Source: Pseudovibrio sp. JCM 19062
GTDB lineage: Bacteria; Pseudomonadota; Alphaproteobacteria; Rhizobiales; Stappiaceae
DNA length: 64,000 bases
NCBI GenBank assembly: GCA_001310715.1
Contig: BAXV01000012.1
Location: 14,964 to 78,963 of the forward strand
Direction of reading: 5' to 3'
Numbering within the stretch: the stretch's first letter is position 1; each line of letters begins with the position of its first letter. Both the position numbers and the translations under genes were made by a program. Positions 9,801 through 18,965 of the stretch are shown piece after piece. The notes under the pieces were generated by a model. That model saw nothing but the letters and a program-made list of their open reading frames with translations. It was not told the origin of the DNA and did not search any database.

Positions 9801-11079
9801 ATGTCTAGCATTAATGCGACTGAAGTTGACGTCGCCCCGAAAGAAGCAGTTAAATTCACAAAAGAAGACCTTACGTGGTCTTTGTCCATGTTCGGTACCG
9901 CAGTAGGTGCCGGTGTCCTGTTTCTTCCAATCCGCGCAGGCCTTGAAGCTTCTGGCCGCTGATCCTGATTGCAGCTCTCGTAGGTCCAATGACCTACTTC
10001 TCTCACCGCGCACTGGCTCGCTTTGTTCTCTCCTCCAAGAACGCAGGCTCAGACATTACAGACGTGGTTGAAGAGCACTTTGGTAAAGCAGCAGGCCTGC
10101 TGATTACGTTCTTCTACTTCTTCGCAATCTACCCAATCGTTCTGATCTACGGTAACGCGATCACCAACACCATTGACAGCTTCATCGTCAACCAGCTGGC
10201 AATGCCTGCGGTTCCACGTTGGCTTCTCTCCGGTATTCTCGTTGCAATGATGATGGGCGTGATGATCCTCGGGCGCCGCCTGATGCTCGTCGCAACCGAG
10301 CTTCTGGTGTATCCGCTGGTGCTCATCCTCTTCGGCATGTCCGTATACCTGATCCCATCCTGGTCGTTTGAAGCCATGAGCTTTAGCAGCATCCCGGAAA
10401 CCGGCACTTTGCTCACAGTGGTGTACCTCACCATTCCAATGCTTATCTTCTCCTTCAACCACAGCCCTGCCGTCTCCTCCATGGCACTGGCTCAGCGCGA
10501 AGCACACGGCGATAACGCAGTTGCAAAGTCCGACATCATCTTGAAGCGTGCATCTGTCATGCTCCTCGGCTTCGTTATGTTCTTCGTATTCAGCTGCGTT
10601 CTTGCACTGACGCCAGAACAGCTGATGGAAGCAAAACAGCAGAACCTGCCAGTACTGTCTTACCTTGCAAACGTGTTTGACAGCCCACTGATCTCCGTGA
10701 TGGGTCCACTGGTTGCGTTCCTTGCAATCTTCTCTTCCTTCTTCGGTCACTACCTTGGTGCAAAAGAAGGTCTTGCAGGTATTGCTAAGAAAGCTGCTCC
10801 AAAAGCTGTTGAAAGCTTGGGCGAAAAGAAGTTCAACACACTGCTTGTTGCATTCTTCTTCTTCTCCGTCTGGGGTGTTGCAATCATCAACCCGTCCGTC
10901 CTTGGCATGATTGAATCTCTGGGTGCTCCGTTCATCGCAGCAATCCTGTTCCTGATGCCAATGTACGCGATCAAAAAAAAGTCCCGAGCATGAAGAAGTA
11001 TGACGGCGTGCTGTCCAACATCTTCATCACCATCATGGGCGTCATTGCGATCTCCGCGATCGTAAAAGGCCTCTTCTAA
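9801..11079 (+). CDS. sdaC: serine/threonine permease of the HAAAP family, SdaC-like (two frameshifts)
   Basis: This is a proton-coupled amino acid importer of the hydroxy/aromatic amino acid permease family (11 helices). The start ATG 9801 lies 10 bases after GGGGA. The early stretch [19 protein letters not shown] is the family hallmark around the first helix. The frame breaks near 9960 (stop in place of the second helix) and again at the run of eight A at 10973-10980, after which the natural C-terminus [13 protein letters not shown] and onwards reads to TAA 11077-11079. The restored protein is about 425 residues. The L-serine dehydratase gene follows after a terminator, so L-serine is the most likely substrate. 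Confidence 0.85.
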
Positions 11080-11100
11080 GAAGGCTGACTAAAAGAATTG

Positions 11101-11127
11101 AACCGGTGTCTGCGGACACCGGTTTTT
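11101..11127 (+). terminator. terminator between sdaC-like and sdaA genes
   Basis: A perfect 10-bp stem, AACCGGTGTC (11101-11110) with GACACCGGTT (11115-11124), has a TGCG loop and continues into a T run. It lies only 23 bases before the sdaA start, so sdaA either depends on readthrough or has its own promoter. Confidence 0.8.
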
Positions 11128-11149
11128 CTCTCCCACTAAGGTTCTCGTT

Positions 11150-12520
11150 ATGTTCAGTGTTTTCGACATCTTTAAAATCGGTGTAGGTCCATCCAGCTCT
11201 CATACAGTCGGACCAATGAAAGCGGCAAAGCAGTTTATTGATAGCCTGCGCGCTATGGACAAGCTGCGTGATGTGACACGTATTGCAGTTGACGTTTATG
11301 GCTCTCTGTCTTTGACAGGCAAAGGCCACCAAACAGATATTGCAATCATTATGGGCCTTGGTGGCAACTCTCCTGAAACAGTCGATATCGACAGTATTCC
11401 TGAATTTATCCAGCGCGTAGAACAAACACAGCGCCTTCCAGTCGGCATGCACTGTCATGTGGTTGACTTTCCGAATGATGCAATCACATTCCACCGTCCG
11501 GCGCTGGAACTACACGAAAACGGTATGCGTATTCATGCCTTTGCAGGTGAAGAGAAGATCTTCTCAAAAACCTACTATTCCATCGGCGGTGGTTTCATCG
11601 TGGATGAAGAGAATTTCGGTAAGGCATCAGAAAACGAAGTGACTGTTCCTTACCCATACCAGTACGCCGCTGAACTTCTGAACCATTGCCGCCAAACTGG
11701 CATGAGCATTTCTGCGTTGGTTCTGGAAAATGAAAAAGCCTACCGCAGCGAAACAGAACTGCGCGACAATTTTGGCCGCGTCTGGAATGTGATGCGTGAC
11801 GGCATTGAGCGCGGAAGCAACACAGAAGGCCTTCTGGCAGGCCCCCTCAAAGTACCACGCCGCGCAGCAGCCCTGCGCCGCCAGCTCACTGCAACAGAGC
11901 GCAGCAGTAACGATCCCATGGCAACCGTCGATTGGGTCAACATGTTCGCGCTCGCCGTATCAGAAGAAAACGCAGCCGGTGGCCGTGTTGTGACAGCCCC
12001 AACCAACGGCGCAGCAGGTATCATTCCTGCCGTTTTGGCGTACTACGACAAGTTTGTTGAACGCCTTGAGCCAGAGCATTACACAAAGTTCTTCCTCGCA
12101 GCAGGCGCCATTGGCGCGCTTTACAAGACCAACGCTTCCATCTCCGGCGCTGAAGTCGGTTGTCAGGGCGAAGTGGGCGTTGCCTGTTCCATGGCAGCTG
12201 CAGGTCTTGCCGAGCTGATGGGAGCAAGCCCCGCTCAGGTTTGCATCGCCGCTGAAATCGGTATGGAGCACAATCTGGGGCTCACATGTGATCCTGTTCT
12301 GGGTCAGGTTCAGGTGCCTTGCATCGAGCGCAATGCCATTGCATCCGTCAAGGCGATCAACGCCACCCGTATGGCCATGCGCCGGAACTCCGATCCGTGT
12401 GTCTCTCTCGATAAGGTCATCGCGACTATGTATGAGACTGGCAAGGACATGCTGTCAAAGTACCGCGAAACCTCACAGGGCGGGCTTGCACTAAAAGTGA
12501 CACCCGTCGCTGCAGAATAA
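11150..12520 (+). CDS. sdaA: L-serine ammonia-lyase (L-serine dehydratase), iron-sulfur type
   Basis: This enzyme deaminates L-serine to pyruvate and ammonia using a [4Fe-4S] cluster. The 456-residue protein is the single-chain form, with the beta domain first (GVGPSSSHTVGPMKAA at residues 11-26 and GHQTDIAIIMGLGG near residue 63) and the catalytic alpha domain second (APTNGAAGIIPAVLAYY near residue 283). Candidate cluster cysteines are in GCQGEVGVAC, TCDPVLG and VPCIERN. The reading frame is intact. With the permease upstream it forms a serine uptake and degradation unit; it could also drain serine formed from glycine released by the sarcosine pathway elsewhere in the window. Confidence 0.95.
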   Translation: MFSVFDIFKIGVGPSSSHTVGPMKAAKQFIDSLRAMDKLRDVTRIAVDVYGSLSLTGKGHQTDIAIIMGLGGNSPETVDIDSIPEFIQRVEQTQRLPVGMHCHVVDFPNDAITFHRPALELHENGMRIHAFAGEEKIFSKTYYSIGGGFIVDEENFGKASENEVTVPYPYQYAAELLNHCRQTGMSISALVLENEKAYRSETELRDNFGRVWNVMRDGIERGSNTEGLLAGPLKVPRRAAALRRQLTATERSSNDPMATVDWVNMFALAVSEENAAGGRVVTAPTNGAAGIIPAVLAYYDKFVERLEPEHYTKFFLAAGAIGALYKTNASISGAEVGCQGEVGVACSMAAAGLAELMGASPAQVCIAAEIGMEHNLGLTCDPVLGQVQVPCIERNAIASVKAINATRMAMRRNSDPCVSLDKVIATMYETGKDMLSKYRETSQGGLALKVTPVAAE

Positions 12521-12545
12521 GAACGGACCACATTTCAAAGATTTG

Positions 12546-12573
12546 AAAGCTGGCCCTAGGGTCAGCTTTTGTG
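12546..12573 (+). terminator. terminator after sdaA
   Basis: The stem AAAGCTGGCC pairs with GGTCAGCTTT (one G-T pair) over 12546-12569 and is followed by T-rich sequence. Confidence 0.6.
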
Positions 12574-12672
12574 TTTTGTCTTGCTGAAATGCTTAAAACT
12601 GCAAGGGCTGACGGAACTGGCCACTAACGCATGTTTGGTACTCCAAAAGAGCAAAAAAAACTGGAGAACCCC

Positions 12673-13748
12673 ATGAAGTCCTTGTTACTGGGTGCAACGA
12701 TCCTCGGGTTGGTCTTACCGGTAGCCTATGCTCAAGACAAACCGGTCACGATTGTCAGCTACAACGTGCAAAACCTCTTCGACACCATCGATGATGCGAA
12801 TAACCCACGCGACGATACTTATCTGTCCAATGCAGAGAAAGAAGCGCGCGGCAAGGAACATGAAGACGCCTGCGCAAGCTATAACGACAAGGGTTCCCAT
12901 TACTATAAGCAATGCATTGAGCTGAACTGGGACGATGAACCTACGCTCAAAAGCTGATGACACTGGGTGCGGTCATTCGTTCTTTCCCAGAAACGCCGGA
13001 TATTCTTGTCCTGCCGGAAACAGAAAACAAACAGGTTCTGGATGATCTGGTCAACAAAGCTTTGGGTGGCCTCGATTACAACACTGTCGTGCAGCTTGAT
13101 ACCTCCAATAATGAGGAGAACCGGGGCATCGACGTTGGTATTATTTCGCGCCTTCCTTTGAAGGATGAACCGGAGGCCATCACGATCTTCGGGGAAGGGG
13201 ATCCCAACCCACATGGATGCAAAGCAACCCGTGATATCGTGAAAGCCAGCTTCGAGCTGCCGGATGGTGAGACCATGTATGTGTTTGGCGTACACTTCCC
13301 GGCAGGCGGTGCTTATGAGTGCCGTAAGGATGCGATGGAAGTGTTGAACAGGGAGCGGGCAAAGCTTCCTGAGGATGCAAACGTGGTCGCTGCAGGTGAC
13401 TTCAATTTCAATTGTACGGATATCCAGACTGGCGAGTTTCAGGCACTGGCAAGGGAAGGGAACTGGAGCTACCCACCGGAGATCGTTGGCTGTGCTGCTC
13501 CAGGCAGTGCCTTTTACTATCGTGACCAGAGTTGGTCATTTCTCGATCTGATTATCGTCTCCAATTCCTTACGCCCCGATCAGCAGAGTGACAGCACATG
13601 GTTTGCAGACCTTGGAAGCTTCCATACTGTCGTAACCCACCCAAGCCAATATGCAGGGGACGCCCGAAACCGGGTACGCCCAAGACGTTTCGACCCCGAT
13701 AACAATCAGGTGCAAGCGACCATTGGCCCGTCCTCATGCGCTTTCTAA
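12673..13748 (+). CDS. secreted endonuclease/exonuclease/phosphatase-family protein (frameshifted)
   Basis: This protein belongs to the EEP fold (DNase I-like nucleases and phosphodiesterases). ATG 12673, after GGAGA, starts a signal peptide (SLLLGATILGLVLPVAYA, cleavage before QDKP). Family motifs include VSYNVQNLFDTIDD with the metal-site asparagine, VLPETEN with the metal-ligand glutamate, GVHFPAGG, AAGDFNFN and the terminal SFHTVVTHP with the catalytic-type histidine. The frame breaks near 12946, where one A is missing from CTCAAAAGCTG; the repaired protein is about 358 residues. Export suggests extracellular nucleic-acid or phospholipid scavenging, but the substrate is unknown. Confidence 0.75.
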
Positions 13749-13784
13749 GACGCTTCTAAGCACGTTATTAAAGCAATCAATTCA

Positions 13785-13815
13785 AAAATCGGCCCGATCA
13801 TTCTGGCCGGTTTTT
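13785..13815 (+). terminator. terminator after the EEP-family gene
   Basis: The stem AAAATCGGCC (13785-13794) pairs with GGCCGGTTTT (13805-13814), with one G-T pair and a 10-base loop, followed by further T. Confidence 0.7.
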
Positions 13816-14062
13816 CTGTGTGGAGTGGATGGGAGCTGTGACCGGACACATATCCCCAGCATCCGGCAGGGTGAGATGTAAAAAAATAACTTTGCGGAGC
13901 CCGCCCCATAAAACAGAACCTGCACGTCTGATACAGCCAACGCACATCTGCAAGAACACCAGAGAATCTCTGATATTTTTGTGAATTTGCACGTTAGGGA
14001 AGGACATCGTCGTATTTTCTTCCTCCTAAAACGAACTTCAAGAGATCCATGAAGCTAACAAA
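13816..14062. other. intergenic region upstream of the rbs relic
   Basis: About 250 bases without a supported gene. Short open frames here lack ribosome-binding sites and family resemblance. Confidence 0.4.
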
Positions 14063-14087
14063 GCAAACGTTGCGCAAACGGTTGCGC
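14063..14087. promoter_or_regulatory. tandem RbsR/LacI-type operators of the rbs locus
   Basis: GCAAACGTTGCG (14063-14074) and GCGCAAACGGTTGCGC (14072-14087) are two overlapping inverted repeats with central CG, the pattern expected of LacI-family ribose operators. They lie about 60 bases upstream of the rbsD-like start, with the rbsR-like gene just downstream. Confidence 0.55.
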
Positions 14088-14145
14088 GCGCCCAGTAACG
14101 CTGCTAGTCTAATTTAAATTGAGATAACTTGGAGGAACTGCTGCA

Positions 14146-14264
14146 ATGAAGAAGGGCGTACTATTAAACGCTCCGGTCTCAGGCATTGTGCTCAAGTCCG
14201 TTGATCTGACGCTTCTCGTGTCGATACCGATACCCCAGTTGCGCTGAAGCTTGTTACTAAGTAA
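14146..14264 (+). pseudogene. rbs deletion scar: start of rbsD joined to end of rbsB
   Basis: The ATG at 14146, with GGAGG at 14131-14135, opens with MKKGVLLNAPVSG, the conserved N-terminus of D-ribose pyranase RbsD. After about 15-20 codons the homology stops. In the frame that ends at TAA 14262-14264 the last residues are VDTDTPVALKLVTK, which look like the C-terminus of the ribose-binding protein RbsB. The regulator and ribokinase genes follow. The simplest reading is that an rbsD-rbsA-rbsC-rbsB operon lost about four kilobases between codon 20 of rbsD and the last codons of rbsB, leaving promoter, operators and ribosome-binding site intact. The rbsD half is seen directly; the rbsB half is a short match and therefore less certain. 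Confidence 0.6.
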
Positions 14265-14334
14265 GTGCACGCAATCTGAACGAAATCGGGTTTGGCGTTT
14301 GCGCCAGACCCAGCCCTTTAAAACCGGAGCGCAA

Positions 14335-15335
14335 ATGGTCAGTATCAAGGATGTTGCACAGGCTGCGGGGGTCTCCGCATCTACGGTGTCTCACGTAATC
14401 AACGAGACACGCCACGTTGCACCCCTGACCAGACAAAAAGTGGAGGAAGCCATCCAGACCCTTGGCTTCCAGCCAAGCATGATGGCCCGCGCGCTCAAGG
14501 TCAAACGCACCAACATCATCGGCATGTTGGTCTCAAGCAGCTCCAACCCTTTCTTTGCAGATGTCGTACGCGGCGTGGAAGAGGGCTGTTACCAAAACAA
14601 TTTCAGTCTCATCCTGTGTAATTCAGGGCATCAGTCCGACAGGCAGCTGGCAAATCTCAATACTTTGCTTCAGCGCCGCATTGATGCCTCATGGTGATGA
14701 CCACCAAGACAGATCCGGCGCTCTATCAGCAGCTCAGCAAGCTCGGCAACCTGCCAAAAGCCATTCTGGATTCTGCCCCGCACCCAAACGCCTGCACCTT
14801 GCAGGATGATTCTGTCCTCGGTGGCAGGCTGGCAACCGAACATCTGCTTCAGCGTGGCCTCACCAAAATCGGCTGCCTTATGGGGCCGGAAGATCATCCA
14901 CGCTCCATCGAACGTTACAAAGGCTTCAAAACCGCAATGGAAGCTGCAGGTCTGCCCATTGAAGAGAAGTGGCAGGCCGCTGGCCTTCTCACCGCCTCGG
15001 GTGGCTATGAAGGGATGAAGCAGATCTTGCAAGCGGACAGCCTGCCCGAAGCCATATTTGCGTTCAATGACTTGATGGCAATGGGGCTTATCGCGCCATT
15101 CAGGAACACGGCCTGCGCATCCCCGAAGATATCTCGGTCATTGGTTATGATGATGTTGAGTATGCCTCGTACATGGCACCGACTCTCACAACCATCAAGC
15201 AGCCCAGCTTCGAGCTTGGACTGAGCGCTGCAGAAGCGTTGATCAATCATCTGGAAGAAAAAAACAAAAATGCCGCCAGTCATCAAACTGGTGCCAGAAC
15301 TTATAGTCCGCAGCTCAGTTATCAATCAGGAATAA
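14335..15335 (+). CDS. rbsR: LacI-family ribose-type repressor, RbsR-like (frameshifted)
   Basis: The ATG at 14335 starts the LacI helix-turn-helix (SIKDVAQAAGVSASTVSHVI, residues 3-22) followed by the hinge and the sugar-binding domain (GMLVSSSSNPFFADVVRGVE). Three single-base indels interrupt it: near 14692, near 15092 (restored sequence LRIPEDISVIGYDD, a family landmark) and in the A-rich stretch near 15265, after which the natural end PPVIKLVPELIVRSS reads to TAA 15333-15335. The total is about 333 residues. It sits between the rbs scar and rbsK with only three bases before rbsK, so both are cotranscribed. It probably acts on the operators at 14063-14087. Confidence 0.82.
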
Positions 15336-15338
15336 TTC

Positions 15339-16256
15339 ATGTCCATCGTCATTGTCGGCTCCATCAATGTTGATATCACAACCCGGTCAGACCGGTTGCC
15401 AAAGCCGGGCGAAACGCTGCATGGGCACAGCTACGCCATCAATCTGGGTGGCAAAGGCTGCAATCAGCCGTCGCAGTCTCAAAGCTGGGCGGTGACGCGC
15501 AATTGGTTGGTCGCATCGGCAAGGACGGGTTCGGCGATATCGCAGCTCAGCATCTGGCAGAAATGGGCGTCTCCACAAAGCACGTGCACACGGATGCAGA
15601 CCATGGCACCGGCATTGCAGTCATCGGCGTGGACGCCAACTCAGAAAACAGCATCACCGTTATCGGTGGCGCAAACCTTGCTGTTGACGAGAGTGATCTG
15701 GAACGCTCTGCTGATGTGCTGGCACATGCGCAGGTTTTGCTTTTGCAGCTGGAGATTCCGGTCGAGACCTGCTTGAGCGCTGCGAAAAAAAGTACGGGCG
15801 AGCGGCGGCAAAGTGATCTCCGATCCGGCTCCGGCACCCGTCGAAGGTCTGCCGGAAGGCTTCCTGCAAAACGTCGATGTGGTTACGCCCAACGAGACCG
15901 AAACCGAAATTCTCACCGGCTTCCGGCCAACCAATGCACAAGAGGCGGCCCATGCAGCCAATCTGCTGCTTGAAAAGGGCGTTACCGCAGCAGTTGTAAA
16001 ACTGGGTGCACGGGGTGTCTACTTTAAGAATGGGGAGAGTGAAGGGTTCGTGGAGCCGTTCAAGGTGAACGCGATTGACACGGTCGCGGCAGGAGATTGT
16101 TTCAATGGCGGTCTGGCCTACGCACTGGCCGCTGGCAAGTCTCTGGCAGAAGCGGTTCGCTTTGCAGCGGCGTGTGGGGCATTATCCACCACCAAACACG
16201 GAGCAGCCACATCCGCGCCAACTCTGGCAGAAGTTGAAGCTTTGATGGGTAAATAA
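15339..16256 (+). CDS. rbsK: ribokinase (frameshifted)
   Basis: Ribokinase phosphorylates D-ribose to ribose 5-phosphate. The N-terminus has VGSINVDITTRSDRLPKPGE (residues 5-24) and the GGKGCNQ sugar-binding motif near residue 39. The C-terminal anion-hole and catalytic-base motif reads DTVAAGDCFNGG, against the usual DTTGAGDTFNGA. Breaks occur near 15470 (NQPSQSQ should read NQAVAVSKL; one G missing) and near 15795, where one base is extra; joining gives about 305 residues, normal for PfkB-family sugar kinases. Without the rbs transporter genes next to it, its ribose must come from another importer or from nucleoside turnover. Confidence 0.85.
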
Positions 16257-16321
16257 GGCTTATCGGAGAAATGAAGTTGGGGCTGGCAGCCTTTATACAA
16301 CCCCAACCAAAAAAAACGGAA

Positions 16322-16789
16322 CTACCCGCGACCGCGATAGGTCGGCACACCCTGTTCAGGGATCCAGACGCCTTTGGGCTCTTCACCGGTCTGGTAGAAC
16401 ACGTCAATCGGAATACCACCGCGCGGATACCAGTAACCGCCAATGCGCAGCCAGATCGGGTTCAGTGTTTCCACCAGACGTTTCCCGATGGAAACAGTGC
16501 AGTCCTCGTGGAACGCACCGTGGTTGCGGAACGATGTCAGAAACAGCTTCAAGGACTTGCTCTCAACAAGCCATTCATCCGGCACATAATCCAGCACCAG
16601 ATGAGCAAAATCCGGCTGGTTGGTGATCGGGCACAGGGATGTAAACTCAGGTGCTGTAAAGCGGATCGCGTAAGGCGTGCCCTGCTGCGGGTTTGGAACC
16701 CGTTCCAGAACAGCTTCTTCTGGGCTTTGCGGCTGCACCGTATCACCGCCCAGCATGGTCAGGTTTTTATATATATCTTCGTTGCTCAT
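16322..16789 (-). CDS. queF: NADPH-dependent 7-cyano-7-deazaguanine reductase
   Basis: QueF reduces the nitrile of preQ0 to the amine of preQ1 in queuosine biosynthesis. This is the short, single-domain form (155 residues) of the GTP cyclohydrolase I fold. The catalytic cysteine is in the motif [12 protein letters not shown] near residue 53, and [20 protein letters not shown] carries the conserved glutamate, serine and histidine of the active site. The start at 16789 (MSNEDIY) follows GGAGAG; the frame extends upstream but without family sequence. It is intact and is the last gene of the leftward queCDE-queF series, 71 bases after queE. Confidence 0.94.
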   Translation of the reverse strand: MSNEDIYKNLTMLGGDTVQPQSPEEAVLERVPNPQQGTPYAIRFTAPEFTSLCPITNQPDFAHLVLDYVPDEWLVESKSLKLFLTSFRNHGAFHEDCTVSIGKRLVETLNPIWLRIGGYWYPRGGIPIDVFYQTGEEPKGVWIPEQGVPTYRGRG

Positions 16790-16860
16790 TCTTCTCTCCA
16801 ATTCTTCGTTCTTAGCATTCGTACAGCCCGAAAACCGGAAGCAAATCTTCGTAAATAGAG

Positions 16861-17601
16861 TTAGACGCCGCGCTTGTTGCCCCACAGCAGCACATGCAAC
16901 TGAGGCAAGATGCGGGGTCTGAACCAATGATCAGAAACAGTCTTTTCCACCAACCAGTGCATGCGATCCATGATACCGTCCATGTCGATCTGCGCATCAG
17001 CATCATCAGGTGGAGGAGGGGTATGGTTTCCCGGTTGTAGATAAAGCGGAAGATCAGGATAGCGCCCGCTCACCTCTTTGGCCCAGTCGTAGTCCACATC
17101 ATCAAACACAACAATTTTCATGACGCTGGTGACCGGGGTCGAAGCGGCCTTCAGACAGGCATCGAACTTGTCCCAGTCTACGGTCTCGCCAGAAGAAGGT
17201 GGCTTAGGGCTCAATACCAGCGTGTCCAGCTGCGCAAACCAGTCCCGTGCAATCGAGCCCTGGGTCTCAATGGCAAATCGGTAGCCCTTGGCTTTCCCAA
17301 GCGCAATCACTTGGGAAAAGTCCTGAATGGCAGGGTTGCCGCCGGAAAGGGAGACGGTGATCGGCTGACCGGAGGAAAGCTCCTCGATCTTGTGCCACAC
17401 ATCCGCACTGTCCATCTGCGCCCAGGTATGGCGGTAAGCACTATCCACCGCATACAGCGTGTCACACCAGCTGCAACGATAATCGCATCCGCCAGTGCGT
17501 ACAAAAACGGTTGGTTCGCCCATCAAGGCACCTTCGCCTTGAATGGTCGGCCCGAAGATCTCGCTGATACTGAGTTTGCTCAAGGTCGGTATTCCGCCCA
17601 T
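16861..17601 (-). CDS. queE: 7-carboxy-7-deazaguanine synthase (radical SAM)
   Basis: QueE converts 6-carboxytetrahydropterin to 7-carboxy-7-deazaguanine using a radical SAM [4Fe-4S] cluster. The CX3CX2C cluster motif is in [11 protein letters not shown] near residue 38, preceded by the QueE-specific FGPTIQGEG at residues 16-24. [12 protein letters not shown] follows as the SAM-binding GGE-like strand, here GGNP, a known variant. The 246-residue protein is complete. Its start overlaps the 3' end of queD by 22 bases, so the two are translationally coupled. Confidence 0.94.
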   Translation of the reverse strand: MGGIPTLSKLSISEIFGPTIQGEGALMGEPTVFVRTGGCDYRCSWCDTLYAVDSAYRHTWAQMDSADVWHKIEELSSGQPITVSLSGGNPAIQDFSQVIALGKAKGYRFAIETQGSIARDWFAQLDTLVLSPKPPSSGETVDWDKFDACLKAASTPVTSVMKIVVFDDVDYDWAKEVSGRYPDLPLYLQPGNHTPPPPDDADAQIDMDGIMDRMHWLVEKTVSDHWFRPRILPQLHVLLWGNKRGV

Positions 17602-17936
17602 GTTCTGGCTGTTTCACTTACCCGCACAGCAGAAGTTTCAGCCCAATGTCCCTTACAGAACTCATAGATGGTCTTGGCCAGAAACTCTGAAGTCACCTGA
17701 TCATGACCGAACACTGTGTTCAGATGACGGTGATCCAGTTCATCATCGATATACCGTTTAAGCGGCGTCAACTCGGTGTAGTCGACCACGAAGCCGTATT
17801 TGTTGAGCTCTTCACTGGCAAGCTCCACCACCACAGCGTAGTTGTGCCCGTGCAGGCGTGCACATTGATGCCCTTCCGGCATCTGGCAGAGTTGGTGGGA
17901 GGCCGAGAAGCTAAATTCTTTTGTGATTTTGTACAT
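17580..17936 (-). CDS. queD: 6-carboxy-5,6,7,8-tetrahydropterin synthase
   Basis: QueD forms 6-carboxytetrahydropterin from dihydroneopterin triphosphate. The 118-residue protein shows the zinc histidines in FSASHQL (residue 14) and RLHGHNY (residues 29 and 31) and the catalytic cysteine in GHQCARLHG (about residue 25). [10 protein letters not shown] contains the second catalytic dyad. It is intact; its ATG overlaps the queC stop by one base, and its 3' end overlaps queE. Confidence 0.95.
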   Translation of the reverse strand: MYKITKEFSFSASHQLCQMPEGHQCARLHGHNYAVVVELASEELNKYGFVVDYTELTPLKRYIDDELDHRHLNTVFGHDQVTSEFLAKTIYEFCKGHWAETSAVRVSETARTWAEYRP

Positions 17937-18637
17937 TACTCTACTGCTTGTTCCACCACGGACTTCCAGAAATCAGGATCCGCGTATTCTGTGGGGTCTT
18001 CAACGCCTGCCAGATCAAAGGCTTCCCGCCGTTCAACACAGGTGCCACACCGCCCGCAGTGTTTCTCTCCGCCTTTGTAGCAGGACCACGTCTCCTCAAA
18101 AGGCACGTTGAGCCTTGCACCTTCGGTAACGATGGCACCTTTGGAGATTTCCACGAACGGAGTGTAAAGGCTCACATTTGCATAGCCGTCCAAAGCCTGC
18201 TTCTGCATGGCTTCAAAGCTTTTGGTAAAGCCCGGTCGGCAGTCCGGATAGATGAAGTGATCACCCCCGTGAACCGCCGCAGCCACAGCATCGGCCTGCT
18301 GAGCAGCCGCAATGCCAAAGCCGATGGACAGCATGATTGCATTTCGGTTGGGAACCACAGTGACCTTCATGTTCTCTTCGGCATAATGCCCGTCGGGAAC
18401 ATCAACGTTATCTGTAAGAGCGGAGCCGCTCAAATGCGCTCCTATCTGGCTCATGTCCAGAATATGATGTGGCACACCAAGCTTTTTTTGCAGCAAGCGC
18501 CGCATAGTCCAGCTCTTTTTTTTGTGCCGTTGGCCATAGTCAAAAGAGACGAGGCCAAGCAATTCGTGTTCACGCGCAACCTTGTAGGCAAGCGTGACCG
18601 AATCCAATCCGCCAGAGCAGATTACGATAGTCTTCAT
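17936..18637 (-). CDS. queC: 7-cyano-7-deazaguanine synthase (with hidden compensating indels)
   Basis: QueC converts 7-carboxy-7-deazaguanine to preQ0 with ATP and ammonia. The PP-loop SGGLDSVT lies at residues 8-15 and the zinc site near the C-terminus has four cysteines in SCYKGGEKHCGRCGTCVERR. I chose the start at 18637 (MKTIVICSGG); an in-frame extension to 18700 has no family sequence. The protein is 233 residues. Residues about 38-50 (KSWTMRRLLQ) do not fit the family; reading the same bases shifted by one between the A runs at 18516-18523 and 18483-18489 gives ELDYAALAAKKLG, which does. The frame is therefore open only because two opposite homopolymer errors cancel. Confidence 0.94.
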   Translation of the reverse strand: MKTIVICSGGLDSVTLAYKVAREHELLGLVSFDYGQRHKKKSWTMRRLLQKKLGVPHHILDMSQIGAHLSGSALTDNVDVPDGHYAEENMKVTVVPNRNAIMLSIGFGIAAAQQADAVAAAVHGGDHFIYPDCRPGFTKSFEAMQKQALDGYANVSLYTPFVEISKGAIVTEGARLNVPFEETWSCYKGGEKHCGRCGTCVERREAFDLAGVEDPTEYADPDFWKSVVEQAVE

Positions 18638-18965
18638 AAGGTTCAGTCCTTGTTTTCGCTGTTGCCGGGTAGGCTGCGACCGGCACTCATTGCTGAGCAA
18701 TTCGGTAACTAGCAGACTGAAACCACGAGGAAAAGGGGTAATTCGCCCCCTGTTTACATCTTCTTAATAACTTGCGCAGGATGAGGCAAACCAGACGCCT
18801 TTCCATGGCAGTGGAGGGAAGCAGCAGGCGCAACACAAGATCACTATTGCACTCTATCAGCATCAGGACCCCATGGGCAGCGCTGTCGAGCTCGCTGGAT
18901 TTTCTGAGCAAAACCACGTTTAATTAGACAGAGCCCGCCATTTTCTTTGAGAAGGAGTGTTTCTC

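Noticed and set aside
10049..10750. 233-residue minus-strand open frame inside the serine permease
   Set aside because: Histidine/glutamate-rich composition typical of an antisense shadow of a membrane protein.
18638..18760. preQ1 riboswitch upstream of queC
   Set aside because: I could not find the preQ1-I or preQ1-II conserved loops. Only a simple GCCGG/CCGGC repeat is present.
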